64,000 nucleotides of DNA from Vibrio sp. DW001 (GCF_029016285.1 NZ_CP091976.1:682001-746000), one strand, 5' to 3'; numbered from the stretch's first letter, positions 37,599 to 46,493 are shown. Made by a program: numbers and translations. Notes: a model not told the origin generated them from the letters alone.

Positions 37599-37671
37599 CT
37601 TCTACTTCCTTTTAGATAGCTCAACTCTTCTATCTGATTGATAGGGTTAATGTTTGACGGCGTCCGCTTTT

Positions 37672-38868
37672 TTACGTCACCTGAATTCGGGTTATGTCAT
37701 TTTGATGGTAGTGGAAATAGAGTGCCAACGCACATACACCATAGCCAACAAGAAACAGTGGCAGCATTATTGACCCGATCTGTTCGACTAATGCACCAAC
37801 GAGTTGCGCCAACAATGCACCTAATAGTAATTGTATAAAACCGAGCAGTCCCGAAGCCGACGCTCGGTTTTCCTCTACCGACGCGATAGATAATGACTGT
37901 AAATGGGGCTGACTCAATCCACGACCAAAGGTAAACAAGGCCATAGTGAGGAATAAGTTTTCATAACTAATATCAAATAACGTAAAAGATACCAGCATCA
38001 ACAGCCCACCAATGAGTGACAGGCTATGACCAATAATTACTGAGCTAGAATGAGATAGTCGTGTTGATAGTTGCGCACTCGTAAAGCTGCCGACCATAAA
38101 TCCAAAGGCAACAAAAAGAAACCAAAAGCCATATTGGGTTAGGCTCTCACCTAAGGTTGCGCTTACTATAAAAGGAGCGCAGGTAACAAATGAGAAAAAC
38201 CCACAGGCGATAAGCGTACTAGACAAAGTAAGGCTGATATAGGCTTGATTCTGTACCAGTTTTTTGTAGGTACCGATAAAAGAAGTTGTTTTCCCTAAAC
38301 TCATTTCGTCGCTTATTGGTTTCGGATATTGGAAAAACACACCTACCCAAACCGCTGTCGCCATTAACATTGGCAGATAGAATACAGAATGCCAGCCGAT
38401 AAATTCTGACACAACGCCACCGACAGTCGGTGCTATCGCTTGTGAAACAGCGACACCCATGGTGACATAACTCAGTTTCTCAACCGCTTTTTCTGAAGGG
38501 TACATGTCCACTAAGATACTACGTGCGAGCATCATACCAATGCAACCACCAGCGGCTTGCATCACTCGGCTAAGCAATATCAGCTCAACAGAACTAGCAA
38601 ATACCCCTACTAAGCCACCAGCAACGTGAAGCCCGAATCCCCACAACAGTAAATTACGTTTTCCATAACGGTCCGCCAATGGGCCACCAAACAACTGACC
38701 GATAGCAAGCGTGGCTAAATAGGCGGTAAAACTGAGTTGGATTACGCTGTTAGAGGCACCAAATTCTTTTGCCAGAATAGGCATAATTGGGGCAACAATA
38801 TTAAGAGCCACAGGACTAACCATCGCCATCAGTATCAAGAAATAGGTAAGCTGAGTATCCTTATTCAT
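37672..38868 (-). CDS. MFS transporter, Bcr/CflA-type
   Basis: A 398-residue inner-membrane protein with about 12 transmembrane helices. The motif-A loop reads GPLADRYGKRNLLLWG between helices 2 and 3, and helix 5 has the motif-C-like TVGGVVSEFIGWHSVF, which is typical of drug/proton antiporters of the DHA1 family (Bcr/CflA). It sits inside the HPA operon between the GlcG-like and gabD genes. It may export toxic pathway intermediates or serve uptake; the antiporter motif favours export. It is not the HpaX-type symporter. Confidence 0.85.
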   Translation of the reverse strand: MNKDTQLTYFLILMAMVSPVALNIVAPIMPILAKEFGASNSVIQLSFTAYLATLAIGQLFGGPLADRYGKRNLLLWGFGLHVAGGLVGVFASSVELILLSRVMQAAGGCIGMMLARSILVDMYPSEKAVEKLSYVTMGVAVSQAIAPTVGGVVSEFIGWHSVFYLPMLMATAVWVGVFFQYPKPISDEMSLGKTTSFIGTYKKLVQNQAYISLTLSSTLIACGFFSFVTCAPFIVSATLGESLTQYGFWFLFVAFGFMVGSFTSAQLSTRLSHSSSVIIGHSLSLIGGLLMLVSFTLFDISYENLFLTMALFTFGRGLSQPHLQSLSIASVEENRASASGLLGFIQLLLGALLAQLVGALVEQIGSIMLPLFLVGYGVCALALYFHYHQNDITRIQVT

Positions 38869-38873
38869 GTCGG

Positions 38874-39308
38874 TTACTTTGCATGTTCAGAAAGTGTTAG
38901 AAAAGCCTCAATTCCCGCGTTAGCACATTCTACATCTTGGTTTTCACTCGCACCAGAAACACCAATGGCACCCATGGTTTCACCTTGAAACTGCACTGGA
39001 ATACCCCCACCAAACAAGACCATTCTGTCTTGCTGAGAAAGACTACTTAATAGATGGGGATTCCCCTCTAAACGCCGAGTCCAATCTTGTGTGGAAAAAC
39101 CAAAGCTTACCGCCGTAAACGCTTTGTTAACGGAGATATCAATACAGGGAAATGCGGCGTTGTTGATTCTAAGTTGAGCAAGAGGGTAACCATGACGATC
39201 GAGAACCGATACGCATACCTTAAGTTGACGCGCTTCCGCATACTCTATCGCGGCAAGCGCGATCAGATGTGCGGTTCGCCAACTCAGGCTCGTATCAGTC
39301 ACGACCAT
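38874..39308 (-). CDS. GlcG/HbpS-like (DUF336) protein
   Basis: A 144-residue single-domain protein of the GlcG/HbpS family: an N-terminal helix (TAHLIALAAIEYAEARQ), strands VCVSVLDRHGYPLAQLR, and the glycine-rich end GGIPVQFQGETMGAIGVSGAS. No signal peptide is present. Known members bind haem, cobalamin or small molecules and often lie beside oxidases or dioxygenases of small organic acids, although the function is poorly defined. Here it is between hpaD and an MFS gene, 6 bp and 5 bp from each, so it is clearly part of the operon. Confidence 0.75.
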   Translation of the reverse strand: MVVTDTSLSWRTAHLIALAAIEYAEARQLKVCVSVLDRHGYPLAQLRINNAAFPCIDISVNKAFTAVSFGFSTQDWTRRLEGNPHLLSSLSQQDRMVLFGGGIPVQFQGETMGAIGVSGASENQDVECANAGIEAFLTLSEHAK

Positions 39309-39313
39309 ACTTA

Positions 39314-40165
39314 TTACACCTCAAACAGAACGTTGACTTGTCCGGTTCCTGAGCTTGGGAAGTACTCACTCACTAAACGACCTTTGCCTTCGTATTTGTC
39401 CCACCCTAGGGCACCAAACAGCATTGCTGTATCGTGCATACCACCTTCGCCATCGCATTTCGCGGCGTAATCTGGAAGCATTTTCAAGAAGGTTTCAATA
39501 TCGCCGTTCTGCCACATATCCAGTACATGAAGATCCATCTGACGGTTAAATTCGCTAGAGATAGTAAACGTACCGTTGTTGGCAACGTAGTCTTCATTGG
39601 CCCAGATCTTGTGTGAAAGTGAGCCGGAAGCAAGCAGCATAACTTTACTGTCACTAGCTTCAATCGCTTCACGAATAGCTTCACCCAATCGACGAGATGA
39701 TTCAAGACTATGAACCGTGCACATGGCGGCAACAGAAACCACTTTGAACTGCTTATCCTCGTTCATAAAACGCATCGGAACTAAGGTCCCGTACTCTAAC
39801 GCTAACGAATCGACTTGATGAGAAAGAGTAAAGACACCCTTCTCTGTCGCGATGTCTGCAATTAGATCACCCAGTTCAGAGTTGCCTTCGTATTCGTAAG
39901 GCAGGTTTTGAATAAAATGTGGAAATTCATTACTGGTGAATAGTCCTTCAAAATGCGTATTTGAATTAATATGGTATCCCGCATTAACTAACCAGTGCGT
40001 ATCCAGCACAACCACCGTATCGACACCTTTCTCACGCGCGATTCTTGAAATCTCTCTGTGTCCATCAATCGCGTGCTGACGCAAGCCGAAAATTCTGCCA
40101 GGTTGCTCAGACATAATCATTGTCGGAACGTGTGTAATTTTTGCAGCAACAACAAGTTCGCCCAT
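39314..40165 (-). CDS. hpaD: 3,4-dihydroxyphenylacetate 2,3-dioxygenase
   Basis: A 283-residue class III (LigB-type) extradiol dioxygenase, matching E. coli HpaD/HpcB in length. It cleaves homoprotocatechuate with oxygen to 5-carboxymethyl-2-hydroxymuconic semialdehyde using Fe(II). Recognisable parts are the N-terminal KITHVPTMIMSE segment (His12 is a likely metal ligand), DTVVVLDTHWL, and LLASGSLSHKIW with a conserved histidine. It is cytoplasmic and starts 108 bp after hpaF. Confidence 0.92.
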   Translation of the reverse strand: MGELVVAAKITHVPTMIMSEQPGRIFGLRQHAIDGHREISRIAREKGVDTVVVLDTHWLVNAGYHINSNTHFEGLFTSNEFPHFIQNLPYEYEGNSELGDLIADIATEKGVFTLSHQVDSLALEYGTLVPMRFMNEDKQFKVVSVAAMCTVHSLESSRRLGEAIREAIEASDSKVMLLASGSLSHKIWANEDYVANNGTFTISSEFNRQMDLHVLDMWQNGDIETFLKMLPDYAAKCDGEGGMHDTAMLFGALGWDKYEGKGRLVSEYFPSSGTGQVNVLFEV

Positions 40166-40273
40166 CTTGTGTATCTCCTTGCTTTGGGTAACAAAAGCGC
40201 TCCGATTAAAATAGTAGAGTTGGCTTCATTACGTTCTTATTCAGTTTCAGTTTTTAATGCTTACAAGCTCAGC

Positions 40274-40666
40274 TCAACTCGCTAAGTTTTTAAGCTTCTC
40301 GTGTATATTATTTTTTTTATAATTCAGTGTCGGATGCAGCTCGGTCATTTCGAAACCGATGCTTAGATAGCGTTCATCAAATATCGGCTGTAGACATGCA
40401 GTGAAGGCGGTAAAGATAGTGTCTCCGGCTTCTTTCAATGTCTCCATTGATCGTCCACTACCGACCTTCACCGTAAGATGAATAAACCCATTTTCTGGAT
40501 CACCTTCTGCGACTCGAAAGTCATCGGCTTTATATGCCCGGCTACGAATGCCCCCTAACGGAAACACGCCCGTTGATACAGCCGTTTCGTTGAGCACTTT
40601 CAATAGCTCTGGCAGGTCCAACTCCTGTTCAATATTGGCGGAGTATTCCACGACAAAATGGGGCAT
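40274..40666 (-). CDS. hpaF: 5-carboxymethyl-2-hydroxymuconate isomerase
   Basis: A 130-residue tautomerase-superfamily enzyme that isomerises 5-carboxymethyl-2-hydroxymuconate. This family uses the N-terminal proline left after Met removal, and that fixes the start: the ATG at 40666 gives MPHFVVEYS and has AAAGGAAG 6 nt upstream. The upstream-extended frame to 40693 would bury the proline. GIRSRAY and FIHLTVKVGSGRS are typical of the family. It lies between hpaE and hpaD. Confidence 0.93.
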   Translation of the reverse strand: MPHFVVEYSANIEQELDLPELLKVLNETAVSTGVFPLGGIRSRAYKADDFRVAEGDPENGFIHLTVKVGSGRSMETLKEAGDTIFTAFTACLQPIFDERYLSIGFEMTELHPTLNYKKNNIHEKLKNLAS

Positions 40667-40717
40667 AGTTCTTCCTTTGATATTCGCTAACACTGGTGTC
40701 TGTATTATAATGAAAGA

Positions 40718-42241
40718 TTAACGCCCTAATACTGGCACGCTGTGGGTATCAAACGCGATACAGACGTTTTTCGTTTCCATGTAGAAATCGAAACTCCAAT
40801 CACCACCATCACGACCAATACCCGACATTTTCACACCACCAAATGGTGACGGAAGGTTACGGTTATTTTCAGAGTTAATCCAAACCATACCCGATTCAAC
40901 ATTATGGGCCATACGCATTGAACAGCCGGTGTTGCTTGTCCAAATGTACGCAGCCAAGCCATAGTTAGTATCGTTAGCAATGGCGACAGCGTCTGCTTCA
41001 GTTTCGAACTCGATGGTGGTAAGCACGGGCCCGAAGATCTCTTCGCGAGCGATACGCATCGAATTATCCGCATCAGTGAAGAGTGTTGGTGTTAGATAGT
41101 TACCATTGCCAAGCTCAGTAATACGTTTTCCACCTACAGCAACGGTTGCGCCATCTTCAATCGCAGCATCAACATAGCTTAATACTTTTTCATAATGAGA
41201 TGTATGTACCAACGGACCCACTTCTGTCACGGGGTCAAGCGGATGACCAACCTTAAGGTTCGCAACACGCACTTTCAATGCTGTAAGGAATTTGTCCTTA
41301 ATACCTGACTGGATAAGTAGACGACTTGAGCTCGTACAACGCTGACCGTTTAAGCTGTAAATCATAAAGACAACAGCATCAAGCGCTCGATCAAAATCGG
41401 CATCATCAAAGACAATAACGGGATTTTTTCCACCTAATTCAAAGTGTGCACGCTTCAACGTATCTGCCGCTTGTTTCTGGATCATAGAACCTGTAACGGT
41501 TTCTCCGACAAAAGCAATAGCCTTGATATCTGGATGCTGTGTCAGCTCTTTACCCGCCACTTCTCCAAATCCGTTAATCATATTCCATACGCCCGGTGGC
41601 AAGCCGGCTTCGTCTGCACATTCTGCAAGAATCGCGGCTGAAAGCGGGCTAAATTCTGCTGGCTTGTGGACGACCGTACAACCCGAAGCTAGAGCGGGTG
41701 CAATCTTCCAAGTCGACAACATAAATGGCGTATTCCAAGGCGTAATAACACCAACCGGGCCAATAGGCGACTTAACCGTAAAGTTAGTGTGTTCTTCCTG
41801 TTGCAAAGCGAGTCCGTTACGTGCTTCAGGTGCTTTATCAGCAAAGAAACGAAAATTAGCCGCGCCGCGAACGGCCGCTTGACGCATAAAGCGAATTGGC
41901 TGACCACAGTCTGAAGACTCTACTAATGCGATCTCTTCAGCGCGTGCTTCAATTTTGTCGGCTAGTTTATGCAAAATCGCTTTACGTTTTGCTCCACTCA
42001 TTGCTCCCCACTCTTTTTGAGCTGACGCCGCCGCTTTACAAGCTGCATCCACATCGGCAACGCTCGCTTTAACGACCTTACCTAATGATTCACTGTTCAC
42101 TGGTGAACCGTTATCGAACGTCTCACCTTCACTGCCTAGTGTCCATTTCCCATTAATATAATGGCCTAGTGTATTCTCTTTGAAACGCGCGAGGTACGTT
42201 GTGGCTTTGTCTAAATTGTTTTGAAGATCCTGACTCATCAT
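40718..42241 (-). CDS. hpaE: 5-carboxymethyl-2-hydroxymuconate semialdehyde dehydrogenase
   Basis: A 507-residue NAD-dependent aldehyde dehydrogenase. The catalytic cysteine is C302 in NGQRCTSSSR, the base is E268 in FELGGKNPV, and the Rossmann segment FVGETVTGSMI is intact. It oxidises the ring-cleavage product of HpaD to the tricarboxylate precursor. It starts at tandem ATGs overlapping the hpaG2 stop by 4 bp, so the two are coupled. Context separates it from the gabD-like dehydrogenase at the operon's end. Confidence 0.93.
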   Translation of the reverse strand: MMSQDLQNNLDKATTYLARFKENTLGHYINGKWTLGSEGETFDNGSPVNSESLGKVVKASVADVDAACKAAASAQKEWGAMSGAKRKAILHKLADKIEARAEEIALVESSDCGQPIRFMRQAAVRGAANFRFFADKAPEARNGLALQQEEHTNFTVKSPIGPVGVITPWNTPFMLSTWKIAPALASGCTVVHKPAEFSPLSAAILAECADEAGLPPGVWNMINGFGEVAGKELTQHPDIKAIAFVGETVTGSMIQKQAADTLKRAHFELGGKNPVIVFDDADFDRALDAVVFMIYSLNGQRCTSSSRLLIQSGIKDKFLTALKVRVANLKVGHPLDPVTEVGPLVHTSHYEKVLSYVDAAIEDGATVAVGGKRITELGNGNYLTPTLFTDADNSMRIAREEIFGPVLTTIEFETEADAVAIANDTNYGLAAYIWTSNTGCSMRMAHNVESGMVWINSENNRNLPSPFGGVKMSGIGRDGGDWSFDFYMETKNVCIAFDTHSVPVLGR

Positions 42242-43041
42242 TTCGTCCCTTTTGAGTTGTTGTCGCCAGTAATTCGCGATGAATAGAATTCTTGTTCAGA
42301 AACCATATGGGTCTCTAACGAACCTACTTTTTCAATCGAGCAAACGACGACATCGCCCGGCTGCATATCTTTTAGCCCTTTCGGTGTTCCTGTTGCAATC
42401 ATGTCGCCTGGTTGAAGCGTCATAATGGCACTGAGATACTCAATCAAGAACGGCACATCGAAGATCATGTCAGCCGTGCTGCCTTCCTGAGTCAGTTCAC
42501 CATTTACTCGTGTTTCTATCTTCAGGTTGCTGATATCGCCAACATCCTCTTTATCAATTATCCACGGGCCGATAGGGCAAAGTGAATCACGACTCTTCAC
42601 ACGAAGATTGGGGCGATAGTAGTTTTCCAAGTAGTCTCGAATTGCAAAGTCATTACATACGGTGTAACCCTTGACGTAATCCATCGCGTCTTTACGATCG
42701 ATATTTTTGCCTTCTTTACCAATCACCGCGACCAACTCACACTCATAGTGCATAAATTCGATATCATCTGGGCGATACGAGTCTTGCTTGTGGCCCGTTA
42801 ACGTATTGGTTCCTTTAATGAAAACCAATGGCTCGGTAGGGGGAGCGAACGCGAGTTCTGAAGCATGATCCGCATAGTTAAGACCAAGCGCAAAAATGGT
42901 ACCCGGATTTTGAACAGGTGATAGCCATTGAACCTCACTTTCTGGAAGTAATTGTCCCGACTCCGATTGAATCTCGCCCGCTTGATTCACGGTTACATTT
43001 AAAATCTCTTCTTGAAAGAGTATACGTGCTCTTTTCATCAT
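42238..43041 (-). CDS. hpaG2: HpaG C-terminal-type subunit (isomerase/decarboxylase)
   Basis: A 267-residue fumarylacetoacetate-hydrolase-fold protein corresponding to the C-terminal half of the E. coli bifunctional HpaG. The metal-binding motif HYECELVAVIG is intact (both glutamates), with GLNYADHASE before it and FDVPFLIEYLS ... PGDMIATGTPKG after it. Together with HpaG1 it decarboxylates 5-oxopent-3-ene-1,2,5-tricarboxylate and isomerises the product. Tandem ATGs follow a GGGAGAG site; the first overlaps the hpaG1 stop by one base. Confidence 0.9.
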   Translation of the reverse strand: MMKRARILFQEEILNVTVNQAGEIQSESGQLLPESEVQWLSPVQNPGTIFALGLNYADHASELAFAPPTEPLVFIKGTNTLTGHKQDSYRPDDIEFMHYECELVAVIGKEGKNIDRKDAMDYVKGYTVCNDFAIRDYLENYYRPNLRVKSRDSLCPIGPWIIDKEDVGDISNLKIETRVNGELTQEGSTADMIFDVPFLIEYLSAIMTLQPGDMIATGTPKGLKDMQPGDVVVCSIEKVGSLETHMVSEQEFYSSRITGDNNSKGTK

Positions 43042-43688
43042 TACTCTCCCGTCAAAGTATTATTAAGTTGCTGTAATCCGCTCATACTTGAGCTGACTTG
43101 GTCACCCACCTGAACCGCTATACGGTCACCGGGAAATCCGACGGCAATAACGTCGCCAACATTTAACGTCATAATAGTGGAAATGAGATGAATCAACTGT
43201 TCGATACTGCGATGGAAGTGAGAAACGCTCAGCACACTTTTTTCGTCACCGTTAACACTTGTTGTAACGGTTAAATCAGCCAATGAAGCGATATCTGAAA
43301 GTGGCACTGGATTTTGAGCGATTGGCGCCGATCCATCTAAACACTTACCTTTGATATCAGGGCGGTAGTAGCTTTGCTCTGGCAAAGAGAAGTCGTGTGT
43401 AAGGGTTAATCCACTGACATAATCCAGTGCATCGGTTTCACTTACGCGACAACACGTTTTACCTATTACCAACGCAATACTCGCGCCAACAACCATTGAA
43501 TCACCAACATAGCTGACTTTGGCTTCATCCGATGACCATGTATTTCTTGTTTTAAAATAAAGTACCGGCTGAGTCGGTGGCTTTACATAAGGCTTTTCAC
43601 TAAAAGTGCCGTTGAGTTCATTTAACTGCTTGGCATCATTAAGTGCCACGCAGACAAACTTCTCTTTGACTAACTGATTTGAATTCAT
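43041..43688 (-). CDS. hpaG1: HpaG N-terminal-type subunit (isomerase/decarboxylase)
   Basis: A 215-residue protein equivalent to the N-terminal half of E. coli HpaG, here a separate gene as in some other genera. The ATG at 43688 is chosen because GAAGGA lies 6 nt upstream; the longer frame to 43730 would overlap hpaI. The fold is clear (PPTQPVLYFKTRNTW, VVGASIALVIGK, YYRPDIKGKCLDGSAP), but where HpaG2 has ECE for metal binding this subunit reads GAS, so its own metal site seems lost. It likely acts as a partner of HpaG2. Confidence 0.88.
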   Translation of the reverse strand: MNSNQLVKEKFVCVALNDAKQLNELNGTFSEKPYVKPPTQPVLYFKTRNTWSSDEAKVSYVGDSMVVGASIALVIGKTCCRVSETDALDYVSGLTLTHDFSLPEQSYYRPDIKGKCLDGSAPIAQNPVPLSDIASLADLTVTTSVNGDEKSVLSVSHFHRSIEQLIHLISTIMTLNVGDVIAVGFPGDRIAVQVGDQVSSSMSGLQQLNNTLTGE

Positions 43689-43719
43689 CTGAAGTCCTTC
43701 TCTCATTATTTTAAGCAAA

Positions 43720-44550
43720 CTAATAGCCACTAGATGGGTTAGTTTGTTCAGTTTTCTGTTCTGGGTTCTTTACTCTATTCACTAATTGCTCAGCCGATAA
43801 GCGCAGTAATAACGTGTCGACACCAACGCCGACAAATTTAGTTCCACTTGCGGCAAATTGTTGAGCTTTTTCGATGTTGAGGCACAAGATTCCCGATGCT
43901 TTGCCACTGTTGTGGATAACGTCCATTCCCCACTGGATTTTTTCAACCACTTCAGGATGGTCGGGGTTACCTACATAGCCCATTGCACCGGAAAGATCAG
44001 ACGGTCCTATAAAAACACCATCAACACCATCCACCTGCACTATTTCTTCTAGGTTATCCATTGCTTCTAAAGTCTCTACTTGAACAATGAGGCAAATTTC
44101 GTCATTTGCGTTCTGCAAGTATTGAGGAACTTTGTTCCATTTCGCCGCACGAGCTAGTGAGCTTCCCATCCCTCTTATACCAAGAGGAGGATAACGGACA
44201 GCAGAGACCAACTCTTTTGCCTGTTCTGCTGTATTCACCATAGGGATAAGCAAGGTTTGAGCACCTACATCAAGAAGCTTCTTGATTTTGGCTACACTGC
44301 CCTCATCTGGACGTACGATAGGAGAAACATCATAAGGTGCTAATGCCTGTAGATGATGCAATATATCTTTGAGTTCAAAGGGCGCGTGTTCACCGTCTAT
44401 AAGTAGCCAATCAAAACCAGCACCGGCACAGATCTCGGCACAACTTGTATCAGGTAAACCTAACCATAAACCCCACAAGGCTTCTTCCCCTTGCAGAGCG
44501 CGTTTAAATTTGTTTATCGGTAACGCAGACACCGGATTCAATGTAGACAT
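43720..44550 (-). CDS. hpaI: 4-hydroxy-2-oxoheptanedioate aldolase
   Basis: A 276-residue class II aldolase of the HpcH/HpaI family that splits 4-hydroxy-2-oxoheptane-1,7-dioate into pyruvate and succinic semialdehyde. H55 (DGEHAPF), R80 (IVRPDEG), E159 (QVETLEA) and D185 (GPSDLSG) line up with the E. coli catalytic and metal-binding residues H45, R70, E149 and D175, all offset by 10. It carries about ten extra N-terminal residues. It lies 9 bp after hpaH. Confidence 0.95.
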   Translation of the reverse strand: MSTLNPVSALPINKFKRALQGEEALWGLWLGLPDTSCAEICAGAGFDWLLIDGEHAPFELKDILHHLQALAPYDVSPIVRPDEGSVAKIKKLLDVGAQTLLIPMVNTAEQAKELVSAVRYPPLGIRGMGSSLARAAKWNKVPQYLQNANDEICLIVQVETLEAMDNLEEIVQVDGVDGVFIGPSDLSGAMGYVGNPDHPEVVEKIQWGMDVIHNSGKASGILCLNIEKAQQFAASGTKFVGVGVDTLLLRLSAEQLVNRVKNPEQKTEQTNPSSGY

Positions 44551-44559
44551 AATTCGCCT

Positions 44560-45363
44560 CTATACAAACTTAACGGATATACCGCCAAGAGGACCAAAAT
44601 CAGCGTGCACAGTATCACCAGCTTTAACAGGTACCGGTCGAGTAAACGAGCCCGATAGAATCACTTGACCCGGCTCCAAGCCTATATCATGAGGTGCGAA
44701 ACGTTTACATACCCAACAGATACCATTCGCTGGATGACCGAGTACACCTGCAGCTAATCCGGTTTCTTCAATTTGGCCATTTAGATAAAGCATTGCTCCG
44801 GCCCAGCGCATATCAAAGTCCATGGGTTTAATTGGACGGCCACCGACAACAATGCCAGCGTTCGCTGCATTGTCAGCAATCGTGTCGTAAACCTTGCGTG
44901 TATAGCCCGATTCTGGGTCAGTACGATGACAACGTGCAGCAATCAATTCTAAGGAAGGAATAATGTAATCTGTTGCGTTTAGCACATCGAATATAGTGAC
45001 ATCTTCGCCTTTCAAAGGATCTTTTAATACAAACGCCAGTTCTACTTCTATACGAGGGTCAAGAAAGTCATCTGCCTTAATTTGTGCACCGTCAGCAAAA
45101 AACATATCGTCTAGCAATACACCATAATCTGGCTGATCAATGTTTACCGCCATTTGCATAGCTCGTGAGGTTAAACCAATCTTGTAACCTTTAACCTTCG
45201 CCCCCTCGCTTTTCTTGCGTTCTACCCATGCGCTCTGTATCGCATAAGCATCTGCCATCGTCATGTCTGGGTGTTCTAGCGTAAATGCGGGGATCTGATA
45301 GCGCTCTTTTTCTGCTACATAAAGTTTATCGGCTGCCGATTGTACTTGTTCTGGAGTGAGCAT
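44560..45363 (-). CDS. hpaH: 2-oxo-hept-3-ene-1,7-dioate hydratase
   Basis: A 267-residue hydratase of the MhpD/HpaH family, first gene of the HPA ring-cleavage operon. Family segments include KGYKIGLTSRAMQ, DYGVLLDDMFF, PRIEVELAFVLK, DNAANAGIVVGGRPIKP and the end GDTVHADFGPLGGISVKFV, all close to E. coli HpaH. The ATG at 45363 has AAGGAAGG 7 nt upstream and is preferred over the ATG-like extension to 45384. The operator pair at 45426-45458 lies 60-95 bp upstream. Confidence 0.95.
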   Translation of the reverse strand: MLTPEQVQSAADKLYVAEKERYQIPAFTLEHPDMTMADAYAIQSAWVERKKSEGAKVKGYKIGLTSRAMQMAVNIDQPDYGVLLDDMFFADGAQIKADDFLDPRIEVELAFVLKDPLKGEDVTIFDVLNATDYIIPSLELIAARCHRTDPESGYTRKVYDTIADNAANAGIVVGGRPIKPMDFDMRWAGAMLYLNGQIEETGLAAGVLGHPANGICWVCKRFAPHDIGLEPGQVILSGSFTRPVPVKAGDTVHADFGPLGGISVKFV

Positions 45364-45425
45364 GGATTGACCTTCCTTTGCCAAATTATTCTGTCTTTAT
45401 CGATTATCTTAAAAAACGACTTTAA

Positions 45426-45458
45426 TTAACATGTTAAACATAATACTTAACATCTTAA
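45426..45458. promoter_or_regulatory. Putative HpaR operators at hpaH
   Basis: TTAACATGTTAA (45426-45437) is a perfect 12-bp palindrome. TTAACATCTTAA (45447-45458) is a one-mismatch copy whose centre is 21 bp away, two helical turns. The same motif recurs near 57676, 57710, 59128 and 59198, only in front of hpa-related genes. Confidence 0.65.
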
Positions 45459-45476
45459 CTAAATACCAGAAACAAA

Positions 45477-45543
45477 AAGCGCAAAATATAACCAAATGGT
45501 TTGAAAAAAAACTAACCAGTTGATTAATAAGTAATTTGCGCTT
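45477..45543. repeat. Long-range inverted repeat AAGCGCAAA / TTTGCGCTT
   Basis: Perfect 9-bp arms at 45477-45485 and 45535-45543 enclose about 49 bp of AT-rich sequence that holds AACC-AAAT-GGTT. It could be a looped regulator site for HpaA or another protein. The function is not known. Confidence 0.4.
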
Positions 45544-45797
45544 AACTTACTAACAACTTGTTAACGAATATGCGTATTCGATCACATTTTGGTGACATTT
45601 ATCGATTTATGGCAATGTGGTTTTTGTACAATTAAGCAGGACAATTATTTGTTAATGCGTTATTAAACAATCAATTACATAAAATGTACGTTTTTATTAA
45701 CCTATGAAAAGTGCAAGCATCTCCTGTTTTCGTCTATTTCCAATCACCCGTTTCACGTGGAAACTTAACAATATATTAACCAGATGGAATTGAAAAA

Positions 45798-46310
45798 ATG
45801 TCTAATCAACCACTATTTAGAGACGCAATGGCAAACCTAGCAGCAGCTGTTAACATTGTGACCACAGGCGGCGAAGCTGGAACGGTTGGTATTACCGCAA
45901 CCGCCGTTTGTTCTATCACCGATACTCCAGCAACCATTATGGTATGTGTGAATAAAAACAGTGCTTCCAACGATATAATCAAGAGAAATAAGAATCTCTG
46001 TATTAATGTATGTGCAGCGGAACAGCAAAAGATGTCACTCGATTTTGCAGGTATGACAGAGTTAACAATGGAAGAGCGTTTCGCTGACCCAGCATGGTCT
46101 TTAAACGAGGCAAAAGTACCTGTACTCAATGGCTGTCTAACCAGTTTAGAAGGTCATGTTTCAGAAAATTTGGAGATGGGTACACACACAGTTTTCTTTG
46201 TCGAAATTGACAACATTATCGTGAATAAAGACAAAGACGCTTTAGTCTACTTTGCACGTGAATTTAAAACCGTAGAATGCGCGAAAGAAAAAGAAGTTGT
46301 GGCCGCATAA
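45798..46310 (+). CDS. hpaC: HPA 3-monooxygenase, flavin reductase component
   Basis: A 170-residue flavin:NADH reductase of the HpaC family. It supplies reduced flavin to the HPA hydroxylase. It parallels E. coli HpaC throughout: FRDAMANLAAAVNIVTT, GITATAVCSITDTPATIMVCVN, FAGMTELTMEERF and SLEGHVSENLEMGTHTVFFVEI. It has no C-terminal MarR-like domain, unlike the Acinetobacter C1 reductase. It is transcribed away from hpaH and is followed by its own terminator; no oxygenase gene is adjacent. Confidence 0.93.
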   Translation: MSNQPLFRDAMANLAAAVNIVTTGGEAGTVGITATAVCSITDTPATIMVCVNKNSASNDIIKRNKNLCINVCAAEQQKMSLDFAGMTELTMEERFADPAWSLNEAKVPVLNGCLTSLEGHVSENLEMGTHTVFFVEIDNIIVNKDKDALVYFAREFKTVECAKEKEVVAA

Positions 46311-46348
46311 CGCCCCTAAATATATCCCTTAATTCCCAATGCGAGCTT

Positions 46349-46392
46349 GCAAGTTAATCATCTTATTAAACAGAAGGTTAGCTTGCTTTTTT
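46349..46392 (+). terminator. Terminator after hpaC
   Basis: GCAAGTTAATC (46349-46359) pairs with GGTTAGCTTGC (46376-46386), including two G-U pairs, around a 16-nt loop; six T follow directly. Confidence 0.65.
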
Positions 46393-46493
46393 ATAACCCA
46401 AGTTAAATAATACCCGTCGTACTAACTATCCAAACAAACTAGTCTCTGTTCAGCATTTTAAGTACTGATACAACAGGCACGAATATATCTTGA

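Larger units (their letters stand above)
45364..45797. promoter_or_regulatory. Divergent hpaH/hpaC control region
   Basis: A 434-bp, strongly AT-rich region between the ring-cleavage operon and hpaC. Besides the operator pair listed separately, it holds the symmetrical element CGAATA-TGCG-TATTCG (45565-45580), overlapping a half-CRP-like TGCGT-N6-TCACA (45571-45586). In E. coli the hpa promoters need CRP, HpaA and HpaR, so a dense control region is expected. The -35/-10 elements could not be fixed. Confidence 0.5.

Noticed and set aside
42238..43688. Frameshifted single hpaG gene
   Set aside because: Each half has its own start and ribosome site, and split hpaG genes are known; no frameshift needs to be assumed.
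45571..45586. Full CRP site in front of hpaC
   Set aside because: Only the TCACA half is good; the other half matches 3 of 5 bases, so it is mentioned only as a possibility.
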